NCBI RefSeq assembly: GCF_000956465.1
Contig: NZ_JYJA01000038.1
Span: 1-64,000, forward strand
Length of the DNA stretch: 64,000 bases
Reading direction: 5' to 3'
Origin: Microbacterium trichothecenolyticum
GTDB lineage: Bacteria > Actinomycetota > Actinomycetes > Actinomycetales > Microbacteriaceae
A model generated the notes under the pieces. The model was not told where the DNA came from. It was given only the letters and a program-made list of their open reading frames with translations, and searched no databases. Shown in pieces: positions 8,120 through 17,064 of this stretch (position 1 is the first letter of the stretch; the number at the start of each line of letters is the position of its first letter). The translations under genes were made by a program, and so were the position numbers.

Positions 8120-8869
8120 GTGCCCACCACCCCTGGCGACCTCGCGGATGATCTGGCGGCCGCTGTCGGCGGCTCCGAGATCTTCGCCGTCTACCAGCCG
8201 CAGGTGTCGCTGGAGAGCGGGTCGATCGTGGCGGCGGAGGCGCTGTGTCGCTGGCGCCATCCGCAGCTCGGCGACATCGATCCCGTGACGATGATCGGCG
8301 TCGCCGAGCGCAGTGGGGCGATCCACGCGCTCGGGCGGCGAATGTTCGACGAGTGCCTCGACACGCTCGCCGGATGGCGCGAGACGGGCCGTGACTGGAG
8401 CGTCGCCGTCAATGTCTCGCCGATGCAGTTCGAGGAGGAATCGTTCGCCGATCACGTCGCCGGCGAGTTCCAGAGTCGTGCGCTCGCTCGCGGCTCGCTC
8501 GTCTTCGAGCTTCCCCGCGCTCTGCCCTGGCTCGACGATGATGCGGTGCTGTCGCGACTGCGCACGCTTCGCGAGATCGGCGTCGAGTTCTCGCTGGCGG
8601 GCCCCGGGGACGAGGGTCTGTGGCCCGAACTCCTCCGAAGCGTGCCGATCTCCGAGGTGAAGCTGCCGGGCGGACTGGTACGAGCCGCTGAGCGACCCGC
8701 ACCGCCGTCGTTGCGCGGGCAGGTCGAGATCGCGCATGCGCACGGTCTGCGCGTGGTGGCGGAGGGGATCGAGACGCTCACCCATCTCGACACCGCGGTC
8801 GAGCTCGGCTGCGATCGTGCGCAGGGGTTCCTCATCCGGCAGCCGCACGAAGAGATCGCGTTCCCGTAG
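8120..8869 (+). CDS. EAL-domain protein, apparently catalytically degenerate
   Basis: A 249-residue stand-alone EAL domain with a GTG start (an in-frame TGA lies six bases upstream, so no earlier start is possible). Retained: the EAL motif (E40 in AEALCRWRHP), the Asn of NVSPMQF, the AEGIE Glu and QGF. Lost: the second Glu of the ELTES-type strand (here FELPRA), the paired Asp of loop 6 (normally DDFGTG, here SLAGPG) and the Asp of the K-x-D motif (here VKLPGG). These residues hold metal and water in active c-di-GMP phosphodiesterases, so hydrolysis is unlikely; a c-di-GMP-binding effector or protein-interaction role is more plausible. It lies 1.1 kb from an intact diguanylate cyclase. Confidence 0.9.
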   Translation: MPTTPGDLADDLAAAVGGSEIFAVYQPQVSLESGSIVAAEALCRWRHPQLGDIDPVTMIGVAERSGAIHALGRRMFDECLDTLAGWRETGRDWSVAVNVSPMQFEEESFADHVAGEFQSRALARGSLVFELPRALPWLDDDAVLSRLRTLREIGVEFSLAGPGDEGLWPELLRSVPISEVKLPGGLVRAAERPAPPSLRGQVEIAHAHGLRVVAEGIETLTHLDTAVELGCDRAQGFLIRQPHEEIAFP

Positions 8870-8872
8870 ATC

Positions 8873-8878
8873 TAGGAT
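8873..8878 (+). promoter_or_regulatory. -10 box (TAGGAT) of leaderless glycosidase-like gene
   Basis: TAGGAT, six bases (CAAGGG), then the ATG at 8885. Confidence 0.55.
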
Positions 8879-8884
8879 CAAGGG

Positions 8885-11800
8885 ATGACGACGGCGCGAC
8901 GGCGAGGCATCCTCGCTCTCGTCACCGCGATCATCCTCCTGGCGCTCGGCGCCGGGGCCGCGTTCGCCGTCGGTGACGCGCTCGGCATCCGCACCGAGCC
9001 GTCGGCCCAGATGGAGCCGGCCGCACCCGTCGTGCCGGTCGTCGCCGAGCCGGTCCTCCCGCCGTCGTTCACGTTCGACGCCCCCGACACCGAGCGCGTG
9101 TCGGTCGCGCTGGAGGAGCTGACGGATGCTGTAGCGGCAGCATCCGGAACCTCCGGCGAAGCCGTGCTCACGGTGCGGATCGACCCGACGCTCATCGCGA
9201 CCGACGACGCGTACGCCATCGAGGGCGACACCGCCGCGCTGCTCATCCGCGCCGGAGACGAGGACGGTGTCACGCGCGGCATCTACGACCTCAGCAACCA
9301 GGTCCGCGCCGCCGCCCCCCTCACCGACCTCATCGGCGAGCACGAGGCGTCGCGTCTGCCGCTGCGCATGACCGACCTCGGCGCGGTCGGCGTGATCCCC
9401 GATCCGGCCGAGTGGGAGTCGGGCGACGACTACTCGCACGCGTCGAAGGCGTTCGCCGCGGTCATGCAGCCCGAGCCGCCGTACGTCGATCAGACCGCGC
9501 TCGCCGCCGCGTTCGAGGACTTCGACGGGTTCCTGCGGCATTCCCTCGCGAACGGGTTCAACGCCGTCGCGTTCCCCGGGTTCGTCGAGTACGTGACGTT
9601 CGACGGCGCACCTGATGGCCCGGTCTACGCCGACGGCGACGACCACCGCGACAAGGCGCTGGCCCTGCGCGAGGCGTACGCCCCGTTCTGGGACCGCGCC
9701 GACGAGCTCGGCATGAAGGTGTTCCTGCGCACCGACATGCTCGCCCTCACCGGCCCGCTCGAGCAGCACCTCACCCACGAGTTCGGCTCGCTCGACACCG
9801 AGAACCCCGACCTGTGGAGCGTCTACACCGCGGGGCTCGACGAGCTGTACGACGCGGTGCCCGCGCTCGACGGCGTGCTCATCCGCATCGGCGAGGCCGG
9901 TCCCGTCTACGACGTGGGCGGCTGGGACTACTACTCCGCGCTCGAGGTGACCTCGGTGGACGCGGTGCGCACGATGCTCGAGGCGTTCACGGCGCAGGCC
10001 GAGGCATCCGATCGCGAAGTCATCTTCCGCACGTGGTCGGTGGGCGTCGGCGCCGTCGGCGACATGCACACCAACCCGGCGTCGTACGAGGCGGTGCTCG
10101 GCGGCATCGACTCGCCCGCGCTCATCGTGTCGACGAAGTACACGCTCGGCGACTTCTACACGTGGCTGCCGCTCAACGACACCCTCGAGCAGGGGGCGCA
10201 GCGGCGCATCGTCGAGTTCCAGAGCCGCCGCGAGTTCGAGAATTTCGGCGCGTTCCCCAACGACCTCGGCCCGCAGTACCAGTGGGCGCTGCAGCAGCTG
10301 ATCGCACAGAACGACCAGCTCGAGGGCGTCTGGGTCTGGACCCAGGACGGCGGTCCGTGGCGCGCCGGACCGATGAGTCTGTACCTGAAATCGGGTTTCT
10401 GGCAGCTGTACGAGCTGAACACCCAGCTCGCGGCATCCCTCGCCCAGAATCCCGAGGCCGATGTCGCCGGCATCACCGCGGCCTGGGCCCGGGAGTACTT
10501 CTCCGAGGACCCCGCCACGGTCGAGGCGATCGTCGAGGCGATGACGCACTCGCGCGAGGCGATCGCCCAGGGCATGTACGTGCCGCAGTTCGCCGCGCAG
10601 CGCGTGTTCGCGATCGGGCTCGAGCCGCCGCCCATGATGTGGATCTTCGAGTGGGACATCCTCACCGGCGACTCCGCGGTGCTCGACGTGCTCTACTCGA
10701 TCGTCCGCGACAGCGGTTCCGACGGGGTCGGGGCGGCGATCGGCGACGGCGCAGAGGCGGTCGCCGCGGTCGAGCAGATGCACGGTCTCGTTTCGCAGAC
10801 GGATGCCGCCACCTGGCGCTCCTCGGAGATGCGGGCGGCGTTCCTCGACACGTTGGGCTACGAACTCGACACGCTCCGGCTGCTCGAGGCGTACCGCGCG
10901 ATGATCCTGCATCAGGGGCAGTGGCACGACACGCTCTCATCCGATGCGCACGCGCAGTGGGATGCCGACCGCATCGCGTACGAGCAGCGCGCGGCCGAGC
11001 ACCTGGCGAAGTACGAGGGGAACCTCGACTACCCCGCGTTCAACCTCACCGCTGCCCAGCTCGGCGTCGAGCGCGCGGTGCGCGACGAGCCCATGGCGTG
11101 GATCGCCCGCGTGCTGCTCGTGCTGGCTCTCGCGTGGGTCGTGATCGGCATGCTCGCGGCGCGCACGCGCTTGGTCGCCAAGCCCGGCGCCGCAGCAGCC
11201 CGCGCGACGTGGATCGCCTCGACGAGGCCGTGGCGGGCGCGCGAATCCACCCTCGGCATGCTCGAGCTCGATCGATGGCTGCTGCTGATCGTGCCCGCAG
11301 GGCTGCTGATCGCCACGCGCGCCGTGCAGACGTCGCTCCTGTCGTGGACGCACCTCGCGGTCATCATCGGCGCCTGGGTCGTGTTCGCCCTCGTGCTGCG
11401 TCTGTTCGTCTGGGAGCGCTCGCCATGGCCGGTCATCGCCGCCGTCGGCGGGGTCGTGATGCTGCGCTGCATCGTGACGCTGTTCGCCCTCTCGTTCACG
11501 GGCCCGGGCGGCTACTGGTTCGCATTCTGGACCGACCCGCTGCTGCGCACGGTGTACATCAGTGTCGCGTTCGCGCTGTTCGTGTGGGTGTTCGTCGCAG
11601 CCGGCTGGGCGCTGTCGGCGCAGGTGCGCGCGCGGCGCGCGACCGGGTACGTGCTCGCCGCGGTCGGTGCCGGTCTGCTCGTGCCCGCGGTGGTCGTCGG
11701 GGCGATCGGCCTCGAGACCGCGCTGACACTCTGGAACGACGAGATGGGCCTGTTGCCCTGGGGGCTCGCGCGAATCCTCGGAATCACGACGTACCTCGAG

Positions 11801-11953
11801 ATCCCTTCCGTGACCCCGTGGGCCGCCGCCGCGTTCGGCGGTGCGCTGCTCGTCGTCGGACTGCTGCTGGCGGTGCCGTGGCGACGGCGGCGCGTCCCGG
11901 CTGGGGCCTCACGCCCGGAGGCTCGCGGCGACGCGGGGACCAGCGCCTCCTGA
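8885..11953 (+). CDS. membrane-anchored glycoside-hydrolase-like protein with C-terminal multi-helix domain
   Basis: A 1,022-residue protein in three parts. Residues 8-30 are a signal anchor. The extracellular part (~60-735) starts with a GH20/GH67-type alpha/beta N-domain (DEDGVTRGIYDLSNQVRA) and continues as a TIM-barrel-like region (NGFNAVAFPGF, LGMKVFLRTDML, YDAVPALDGVLIRIGEAGP, DREVIFRTWSVG, SPALIVSTKYTLGDFY, DQLEGVWVWTQDGG). The order of motifs recalls alpha-glucuronidase or hexosaminidase barrels, but I cannot fix the family or the catalytic pair. The C-terminal ~290 residues hold about seven hydrophobic helices. The fusion suggests processing of a surface polysaccharide at the outer membrane face. 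It is transcribed from its own leaderless promoter. Confidence 0.7.
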   Translation: MTTARRRGILALVTAIILLALGAGAAFAVGDALGIRTEPSAQMEPAAPVVPVVAEPVLPPSFTFDAPDTERVSVALEELTDAVAAASGTSGEAVLTVRIDPTLIATDDAYAIEGDTAALLIRAGDEDGVTRGIYDLSNQVRAAAPLTDLIGEHEASRLPLRMTDLGAVGVIPDPAEWESGDDYSHASKAFAAVMQPEPPYVDQTALAAAFEDFDGFLRHSLANGFNAVAFPGFVEYVTFDGAPDGPVYADGDDHRDKALALREAYAPFWDRADELGMKVFLRTDMLALTGPLEQHLTHEFGSLDTENPDLWSVYTAGLDELYDAVPALDGVLIRIGEAGPVYDVGGWDYYSALEVTSVDAVRTMLEAFTAQAEASDREVIFRTWSVGVGAVGDMHTNPASYEAVLGGIDSPALIVSTKYTLGDFYTWLPLNDTLEQGAQRRIVEFQSRREFENFGAFPNDLGPQYQWALQQLIAQNDQLEGVWVWTQDGGPWRAGPMSLYLKSGFWQLYELNTQLAASLAQNPEADVAGITAAWAREYFSEDPATVEAIVEAMTHSREAIAQGMYVPQFAAQRVFAIGLEPPPMMWIFEWDILTGDSAVLDVLYSIVRDSGSDGVGAAIGDGAEAVAAVEQMHGLVSQTDAATWRSSEMRAAFLDTLGYELDTLRLLEAYRAMILHQGQWHDTLSSDAHAQWDADRIAYEQRAAEHLAKYEGNLDYPAFNLTAAQLGVERAVRDEPMAWIARVLLVLALAWVVIGMLAARTRLVAKPGAAAARATWIASTRPWRARESTLGMLELDRWLLLIVPAGLLIATRAVQTSLLSWTHLAVIIGAWVVFALVLRLFVWERSPWPVIAAVGGVVMLRCIVTLFALSFTGPGGYWFAFWTDPLLRTVYISVAFALFVWVFVAAGWALSAQVRARRATGYVLAAVGAGLLVPAVVVGAIGLETALTLWNDEMGLLPWGLARILGITTYLEIPSVTPWAAAAFGGALLVVGLLLAVPWRRRRVPAGASRPEARGDAGTSAS

Positions 11954-12045
11954 GACGAGGAGTGCACGGCGGCGCGTGGTAGGACCACACGTGTCGGGGG
12001 AGTACTTTAGAAACATCCCCGAAACAATTCGAAGAGGTATTCACC

Positions 12046-12564
12046 ATGCGCTCACGAAGCACAGCACTCCTGTCCATCGCCGCCGTTTCCGGCCTTCTGC
12101 TCGCCGGTTGCGCGTCCACCGCCGACCCCGAGCCGACGTCCACGTCGGCCGCCGACTCGGTCGTCGAGTCGTCGGTGACCGAGCCCGCCGCCGCCGGTGA
12201 GCGTGTCGGCGCCGACGGCACCGAGCTCGAGGTGTGGAGCAGCATCGTCCCCGACGAGAGCGCTGCCGCCACGCTCGACGAGCCCGCCGAGGGCAACCAG
12301 TGGGTCACCGTCAACGTCGCCCAGTGGGTGTCGGAGAAGGGCCGGTCCGACGTCGATGTGGCGCCCGTCCTGCGCTCGACCACGGACGACTCGTTCTCGG
12401 CCGGCGCGGTTTCGCAGCGCTCCGTCGAGGTGCCGATGACGCCGGAGAAGTCCTACACGTTCGTGTGGAGCTTCCAGGTTCCCGAGGACCTCGTCGACGC
12501 CGAGACCCTCGTGGTCTGCGTCGGCTCGGGCGACGAGGGCTGCAGCAGCCTCGTCGCCGAGTGA
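12046..12564 (+). CDS. secreted lipoprotein of unknown function
   Basis: A 172-residue lipoprotein. The lipobox LLAGC places the lipidated Cys at residue 22 after a short positively charged signal peptide. A Ser/Thr/Ala-rich linker (residues 23-55) is followed by a beta-rich domain of ~115 residues (NQWVTVNVAQWVSEKGRSD, SYTFVWSFQVPEDL) resembling the DUF4352 immunoglobulin-like fold, with a C-terminal Cys pair (VVCVGSGDEGCSS). The start is supported by the AAGAGGT ribosome binding site. A TACTTT -10-like element lies ~40 bp upstream. A 13-bp hairpin follows the stop. Function unknown. Confidence 0.85.
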   Translation: MRSRSTALLSIAAVSGLLLAGCASTADPEPTSTSAADSVVESSVTEPAAAGERVGADGTELEVWSSIVPDESAAATLDEPAEGNQWVTVNVAQWVSEKGRSDVDVAPVLRSTTDDSFSAGAVSQRSVEVPMTPEKSYTFVWSFQVPEDLVDAETLVVCVGSGDEGCSSLVAE

Positions 12565-12611
12565 TCGTCGGGCGTCGGTCGCCCCACGGCCGGCGCCTGA
12601 TCCACCGCGTT

Positions 12612-12641
12612 CGCGCCGTGCGCCTTCGGGCGCACGGCGCG
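12612..12641 (+). terminator. hairpin terminator after lipoprotein gene
   Basis: Perfect 13-bp GC stem (12612-12624 with 12629-12641) closed by a TTCG tetraloop; no U-tract follows. It sits between the lipoprotein stop and the convergent gene ending at 12711, so it may serve both strands. Confidence 0.6.
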
Positions 12642-12710
12642 TTCGCGTATGCGGGCGACGGCTCCGTGTCCTCCGCCCTCCGATCGACGACCGGTGGTGT
12701 GCGGTCTTCG

Positions 12711-13208
12711 TCAGGCCGGGTCGGGCGTGCGGCGTCGCTCGACGACGCGCTGCGCGCGGCGGGCGAGGCCGACGATGCCTGCGATCAGCGCGAACCCGCC
12801 CAGGAAGAGCACGACGTACGCGACGGCGGCGGCGGGAGTCAGATTCACCAGCCACGCGGTGACCGCGGCCTGGCGTGCCGCGTCGGTGAGGACCCACACG
12901 GCGAAAGCGGCGATCACCGCGAGCACGAGACCCCATACGATCCCCGCCCACCGCACGCGCGGTGCCACCGCGGTCGCCGGCGGGGTCGCCGGTTCGGCGG
13001 CAACGGCTGCCGGCTCCGGCGCTGACGCTGAGGCCACGAACGGATCGAACGCCGGAGGAAGGGGCGAGGGTGCCGGCGGCGTCAGGTCGATCGCCACTGC
13101 CGTGTCGGCGGTGTCGCGCTCGCCGGCCCGGGCGTCGGCGACAGGGGTCGTCGCATCGGCGGTGGGTGCAGCATCCGGAGTCTCAGGAGTGCTCATATCG
13201 GTGCTCAT
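12711..13208 (-). CDS. two-helix membrane protein in the PspC locus
   Basis: A 165-residue protein whose start overlaps the stop of the PspC protein upstream by 4 nt (ATGA at 13205-13208), so the two are co-transcribed and translationally coupled. The first ~85 residues are Ala/Pro/Thr-rich and disordered. Two hydrophobic helices follow (WAGIVWGLVLAVIAAFAVWVL and AAVAYVVLFLGGFALIAGIVGLA), with a basic Arg-rich tail. This layout is common in actinobacterial PspC/LiaF-like loci, but I do not know the family's role. A second Met at codon 5 is an alternative start. Confidence 0.8.
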   Translation of the reverse strand: MSTDMSTPETPDAAPTADATTPVADARAGERDTADTAVAIDLTPPAPSPLPPAFDPFVASASAPEPAAVAAEPATPPATAVAPRVRWAGIVWGLVLAVIAAFAVWVLTDAARQAAVTAWLVNLTPAAAVAYVVLFLGGFALIAGIVGLARRAQRVVERRRTPDPA

Positions 13209-14878
13209 TTCTCGAAGATCGTGACCTGGACCGAGCCGGTGCGCTGGTCGAGGGTGACGTGCTGGGTCGTGAGGGCGTCGGAGCTCGGGTCCTCGTTGAC
13301 GGCGCGCCAGGTCACCTCACCGTCGGCGTCGGGCTCGACGGTTCCCGAGACGGCCTCGCCGCCGGCATCGGGGATGCGTGAGTAGAGCACGACGCCGTCT
13401 CCGAGCGTCGCGTCGAGCTCGAGCACCGTGCCGGGGTGCACAACGATGTCGGTGCCGCCGACACCCTTCGTCACGACGACGCCGCCGGCGCGGATGTCTT
13501 CGCCGTCCGACAGCGATCCGACGGAGATGAACGTGGATCCGAACGGCTGAATCGCCGTCTGCTCATAGGTCGCGGTGCCGAGCTGGATGCTTCCGATCAC
13601 CAGGCGCTGAGGACCGGATGCTGCCGCCACCGTGCTGCCGATCACCAGGAGCACGATCGTGACCGCGGTGAGCAACCCGCTCCGCCGGCGGAACGCACCG
13701 GCGACGACCATCGCGAGCGCGGTGATCACGGCGGCGGTGAACAGCCCGATGGCGCCGGCGTAGGGTGCCGTTTCGGAGCCGGGGCTCGAGGCGACCAGCA
13801 CCGCGAGGGCACCGGCGACGACCGCGGCGCCGAGCGTCGTCAGCACGAACGCGAAGCTCGTGCGGGGGTACGAGGCGCGGCGCGCGCGGCGGCGCTCCTC
13901 CGCGTCGAGGGCGAAGGCCGCGCCGTGGGCGTGTCGTTCACGCCGGGCCTGTTCGCGGGCGGCGCGGGCCGCGTCCTGCTGGCTGCGACGCCACGCGTCG
14001 TTCTGCACCCGCCACTGTTCCTGGGTCGCGCGCCAGTCGGCGCGCCAGTCCGCCGCAGCGACATCGCCGGCGTCGGGACCCGGCAGAGCGCCTGCGGGCG
14101 CAGCTGGGCCCCCGCCCCCAGAGGCTCCGGGCGACGCGGCAGCGGCGTCTGGAGTGGGAGCGGGGACCGTCTTCGATCCTGTCGCGGATCCGGCCGGCGC
14201 CCGACCGGCCGGATCCGCGATGCCCGCGGCGTCGGCCGCGAGAGGAGGGGCCGCGTCGGCACCCGAATGCGACGCGACCGGGGCGGGCGGCGCGGAAGCC
14301 ATCGGCGCGCCCGCCCGGGAGGGCCGGCCGGCCTGAGCCGCCCGGACGATGAAGTACACGGCCGTGCCGATGAGGGCGAGGGTGAGGATCACGCCGATGC
14401 CGCCGAACGGAGAGCCGAGGCCCCAGATGCCCGAGCCGTCCCACGCCCACGGCGCGAACCCGGTGAGCGCCCACAACGGCCACATCAGGATGTTGCGCAG
14501 CCACGGCACGACGGGGACGAAGCCGACGACGGCGAGGATGAAGACACCGGTCATCGCGGCGTCGTAGCGGCCGTGGAAGAGCTCGCGCAGGTGGATGCGC
14601 CCGCTCGTGTCGGGAAGCAGCGCCCACGCGATCGCGTAGACCAGGAGCGCCGGGAACCCGAAGAGCGCCACCACGACGAAGATGCCGCGCACGATGATCG
14701 GGTCGATCCGCAGGCGAGCCGCGAGGCCGCCGCACACCCCGCCGAGCCACCCGTCTGCGCGGACGATGCCGAGGCCCTCCACCCACGAGAAGAACCGGTC
14801 CGTGCCGGTCGGCAGCCCTGGAGGGGCGGTCGGCGGCGGTCCCGGATCGGTGGGGGCAGCGGTGGTCGCGTCGGTCAT
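13205..14878 (-). CDS. PspC-domain membrane protein with LiaF-like C-terminus
   Basis: A 557-residue protein. A PspC domain lies near residues 25-95 (VRADGWLGGVCGGLAARLRIDPIIVRG). Two further hydrophobic segments follow, then an Ala/Pro-rich linker (~190-285), a basic helical stretch rich in Arg/Gln, four hydrophobic helices (~340-420) and a C-terminal beta-rich domain (~430-557) like the toast-rack/LiaF C-terminal fold. It is divergent from a kinase that carries its own PspC domain and lies head-to-head within 115 bp. Together they form an envelope-stress sensing unit like LiaFSR; the PspC protein probably modulates the kinase or binds membrane damage. A GGTGGAG ribosome binding site precedes the ATG at 14878. 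Confidence 0.88.
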   Translation of the reverse strand: MTDATTAAPTDPGPPPTAPPGLPTGTDRFFSWVEGLGIVRADGWLGGVCGGLAARLRIDPIIVRGIFVVVALFGFPALLVYAIAWALLPDTSGRIHLRELFHGRYDAAMTGVFILAVVGFVPVVPWLRNILMWPLWALTGFAPWAWDGSGIWGLGSPFGGIGVILTLALIGTAVYFIVRAAQAGRPSRAGAPMASAPPAPVASHSGADAAPPLAADAAGIADPAGRAPAGSATGSKTVPAPTPDAAAASPGASGGGGPAAPAGALPGPDAGDVAAADWRADWRATQEQWRVQNDAWRRSQQDAARAAREQARRERHAHGAAFALDAEERRRARRASYPRTSFAFVLTTLGAAVVAGALAVLVASSPGSETAPYAGAIGLFTAAVITALAMVVAGAFRRRSGLLTAVTIVLLVIGSTVAAASGPQRLVIGSIQLGTATYEQTAIQPFGSTFISVGSLSDGEDIRAGGVVVTKGVGGTDIVVHPGTVLELDATLGDGVVLYSRIPDAGGEAVSGTVEPDADGEVTWRAVNEDPSSDALTTQHVTLDQRTGSVQVTIFEK

Positions 14879-14993
14879 GTCTCCACCCTGGCGGCCACCG
14901 CGGGGGGCTCGCTATCGGGTGATCCCCTGACGCGTCCCTGATCTCCGCTCGGGATCGTCGCTCGGGGTGGGGCGCGATGGTTGGATTGTCGGC

Positions 14994-16346
14994 ATGCCCT
15001 CCTCCACGACTCCGACGCACGCCGTCGCGGGCGTGGCGCTGCCGCCGGCACCTGTGGACCGGCCGCCGCTGCGTCGTGTGCGTGACTGCGCCGTCTCGGG
15101 GGTCGCGGCGGGACTGGCCCGTCATCTGGGCTGGCCGCTGTGGGTCGTGCGCACCGCGTTCGTCGCGCTGACCGTCGTGTGGGGTGCGGGCGCGCTGCTG
15201 TACGCGTGGCTGTGGGTGTTCGTGCCGTGGGACGACCCGCGGCCGCCCGGTGGCGCCGCGGGCACAGCCGGCGGGGGCGACCCGACGAGCGCAGGAAAGA
15301 CGGATGCTGCCACCGCGGCCGCGCACGGGCACGACGTGCCGACGCGCCGGGTGCCCGTGGCCTGGCTGCTCACCGGGGCGGCGATCGCGGTCGTGCTGGT
15401 GACGATGGCCGCGATCGCCCTGTTCGGGGCGAACGGCGTCGGCCGGACGTCACCGCCCGGATGGGTGGGAGGCGTGCTCCTCGCCACCGCGCTCGCGGTC
15501 GCGGCGGGCGCCTGGGCGACGCTCGTCGACCGCCGAGACCCCGCGCGCGGCCCGCGGCACGAGAACGTCGTGCGCATCGTGGTGACGGCGGCCCTCATCC
15601 TGCTGCTGCTCACGCAGCTCTCGGCGCTGCGGCAGACCGGCATCGCGGGGTTCGTGATCGCGCTGGTGCCGATCGCGGGCATCCTGCTCGTGTACTCGTC
15701 GATCCTGGTCGACCGCTGGCGCGAGCTCTCGGGTGAGCGCGTGCGACGGATCCGTGAGGAGCAGCGCGCCGAGATGGCCGCGCATCTGCACGACTCGGTG
15801 CTGCAGACCCTCGCCCTGATCCAGAACCGCGCCGGCGCGTCGAGCGAAGTGGCACGCCTGGCCCGTGCCCAGGAGCGCGAGCTGCGCGCCTGGCTCTACG
15901 ACGGCGACGCCCCCGCCGACAGCGACCTGCCCACCGACCTGCGGGACTACGCCGCCGCGCTCGAACTCGACTACCCGGTGCGCATCGACGTGGTCTCGGC
16001 GGGGCTTCCCGCCGAGCGCGCGAGCGGCGAGGTCGCGGCGGCCTCGCGCGAGGCGATGCTGAACGCGGCGCGCCACGCCGGCGGCGACGTGTCGGTGTAC
16101 ATCGAGGGCAACGCGAACGCCGTCGACGTCTACGTGCGCGACCGGGGCCCCGGGTTCGACCTCGACGACGTCCGGGACGACAGGCTCGGCATCCGTCAAT
16201 CCATCCTCGGCCGCATGCGGCGCGCGGGCGGGTCGGCGACCGTGCGGAGGGGAGCGGGCGGCGGCACCGAGGTGCACCTGCGGTATGCCGCGACCCCCTC
16301 GCCCGACGCCGGCTCTGCGCATACCCGGGAGGCGAGCCGTGGCTGA
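14994..16346 (+). CDS. PspC-domain sensor histidine kinase (HisKA_3 type)
   Basis: A 450-residue membrane kinase. The N-terminus is a PspC domain (residues ~20-75: LRRVRDCAVSGVAAGLARHLGWPLWVV), followed by about four more hydrophobic helices. A HisKA_3 dimerisation helix carries the phospho-acceptor His266 (HLHDSVLQTL), then an HATPase_c domain with N-box (EAMLNAARHAG) and G-box (DRGPGFDLDDV). It phosphorylates the response regulator encoded next. I chose the ATG at 14994 (MPSSTTP), which follows a TTGGAT -10-like box by 7 nt; an in-frame ATG at 14967 would add nine residues. The stop overlaps the next start by 8 bp. Confidence 0.9.
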   Translation: MPSSTTPTHAVAGVALPPAPVDRPPLRRVRDCAVSGVAAGLARHLGWPLWVVRTAFVALTVVWGAGALLYAWLWVFVPWDDPRPPGGAAGTAGGGDPTSAGKTDAATAAAHGHDVPTRRVPVAWLLTGAAIAVVLVTMAAIALFGANGVGRTSPPGWVGGVLLATALAVAAGAWATLVDRRDPARGPRHENVVRIVVTAALILLLLTQLSALRQTGIAGFVIALVPIAGILLVYSSILVDRWRELSGERVRRIREEQRAEMAAHLHDSVLQTLALIQNRAGASSEVARLARAQERELRAWLYDGDAPADSDLPTDLRDYAAALELDYPVRIDVVSAGLPAERASGEVAAASREAMLNAARHAGGDVSVYIEGNANAVDVYVRDRGPGFDLDDVRDDRLGIRQSILGRMRRAGGSATVRRGAGGGTEVHLRYAATPSPDAGSAHTREASRG

Positions 16347-17019
16347 ACGCACCGTGCGCGTCGTGATCGTCGACGACCACTCGATCTTCCGCTCCGGCCT
16401 GCGCGCCGACCTCGACGCGTCGATCGAGGTGGTCGGCGAGGCAGCAGACGCGGCCTCGGCGGTGGCCGTCATCGAAGCGACGAGTCCCGACGTCGTGCTG
16501 CTCGACGTGCACCTGCCGGCGGGGGCGGGCGCGGCATCCGGACCTGATGCGGCCGGCGGCGAGGCCGTGATCCGCGGGGGTGCGCCCGCGGTGCCAGCGA
16601 CCCGCTTCCTGGCGCTCAGCGTGTCGGATGCCGCGGAAGACGTCGTGCGGGTCATCCGCGCCGGGGCCCGCGGGTACATCACGAAGGGCTCGTCGGGCGC
16701 GGAAGTCAGCCGTGCGGTGCACGCGGTGGCCGACGGAGACGCGGTGTTCTCGCCGCGCCTCGCGGGATTCGTGCTCGACGCCTTCGGCGCCGCCGTCGGC
16801 GAGACCGCGACCACCAACGACGAGCTCGACCGCCTGTCGTCGCGCGAGCAGGAGGTGATGCGGCTCATCGCCCGCGGCTACGCCTACAAGGAGGTCGCCG
16901 CCGAGCTCTTCATCTCGATGAAGACCGTCGAGTCGCACGTGTCCGCGGTGCTGCGCAAGCTGCAGCTCTCGTCACGGTACGAGCTCACGGCCTGGGCGTC
17001 GGCGCGCCGACTGCTGTGA
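16339..17019 (+). CDS. NarL/LuxR-family response regulator
   Basis: A 226-residue response regulator. The receiver domain shows the acidic pair D12-D13, the phosphorylated D56 (VVLLDVHLP), and the conserved Ser and Lys (LALSVSD; GYITKGSS). Right after the phospho-Asp there is an unusual Ala/Gly-rich insertion (GAGAASGPDAAGG). The C-terminal LuxR helix-turn-helix is LSSREQEVMRLIARGYAYKE with ETVESHVS-like recognition helix (KTVESHVSAVLRKL). The GTG at 16339 has a strong GGGAGGCGA ribosome binding site; earlier in-frame ATGs would lie deep in the kinase gene. It is the partner of the PspC kinase and probably controls the divergent PspC pair. Confidence 0.93.
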   Translation: MAERTVRVVIVDDHSIFRSGLRADLDASIEVVGEAADAASAVAVIEATSPDVVLLDVHLPAGAGAASGPDAAGGEAVIRGGAPAVPATRFLALSVSDAAEDVVRVIRAGARGYITKGSSGAEVSRAVHAVADGDAVFSPRLAGFVLDAFGAAVGETATTNDELDRLSSREQEVMRLIARGYAYKEVAAELFISMKTVESHVSAVLRKLQLSSRYELTAWASARRLL

Positions 17020-17025
17020 CGAATC

Positions 17026-17049
17026 GGATGCTGCGGGGCCGCGGCATCC
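17026..17049. terminator. bidirectional hairpin between response regulator and GntR gene
   Basis: Eleven-bp stem with one T-G wobble (17026-17036 with 17039-17049) between two convergent genes. The arms contain the GGATGC/GCATCC word that recurs through the window. Confidence 0.5.
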
Positions 17050-17064
17050 GTGATCCGCGGCTTG

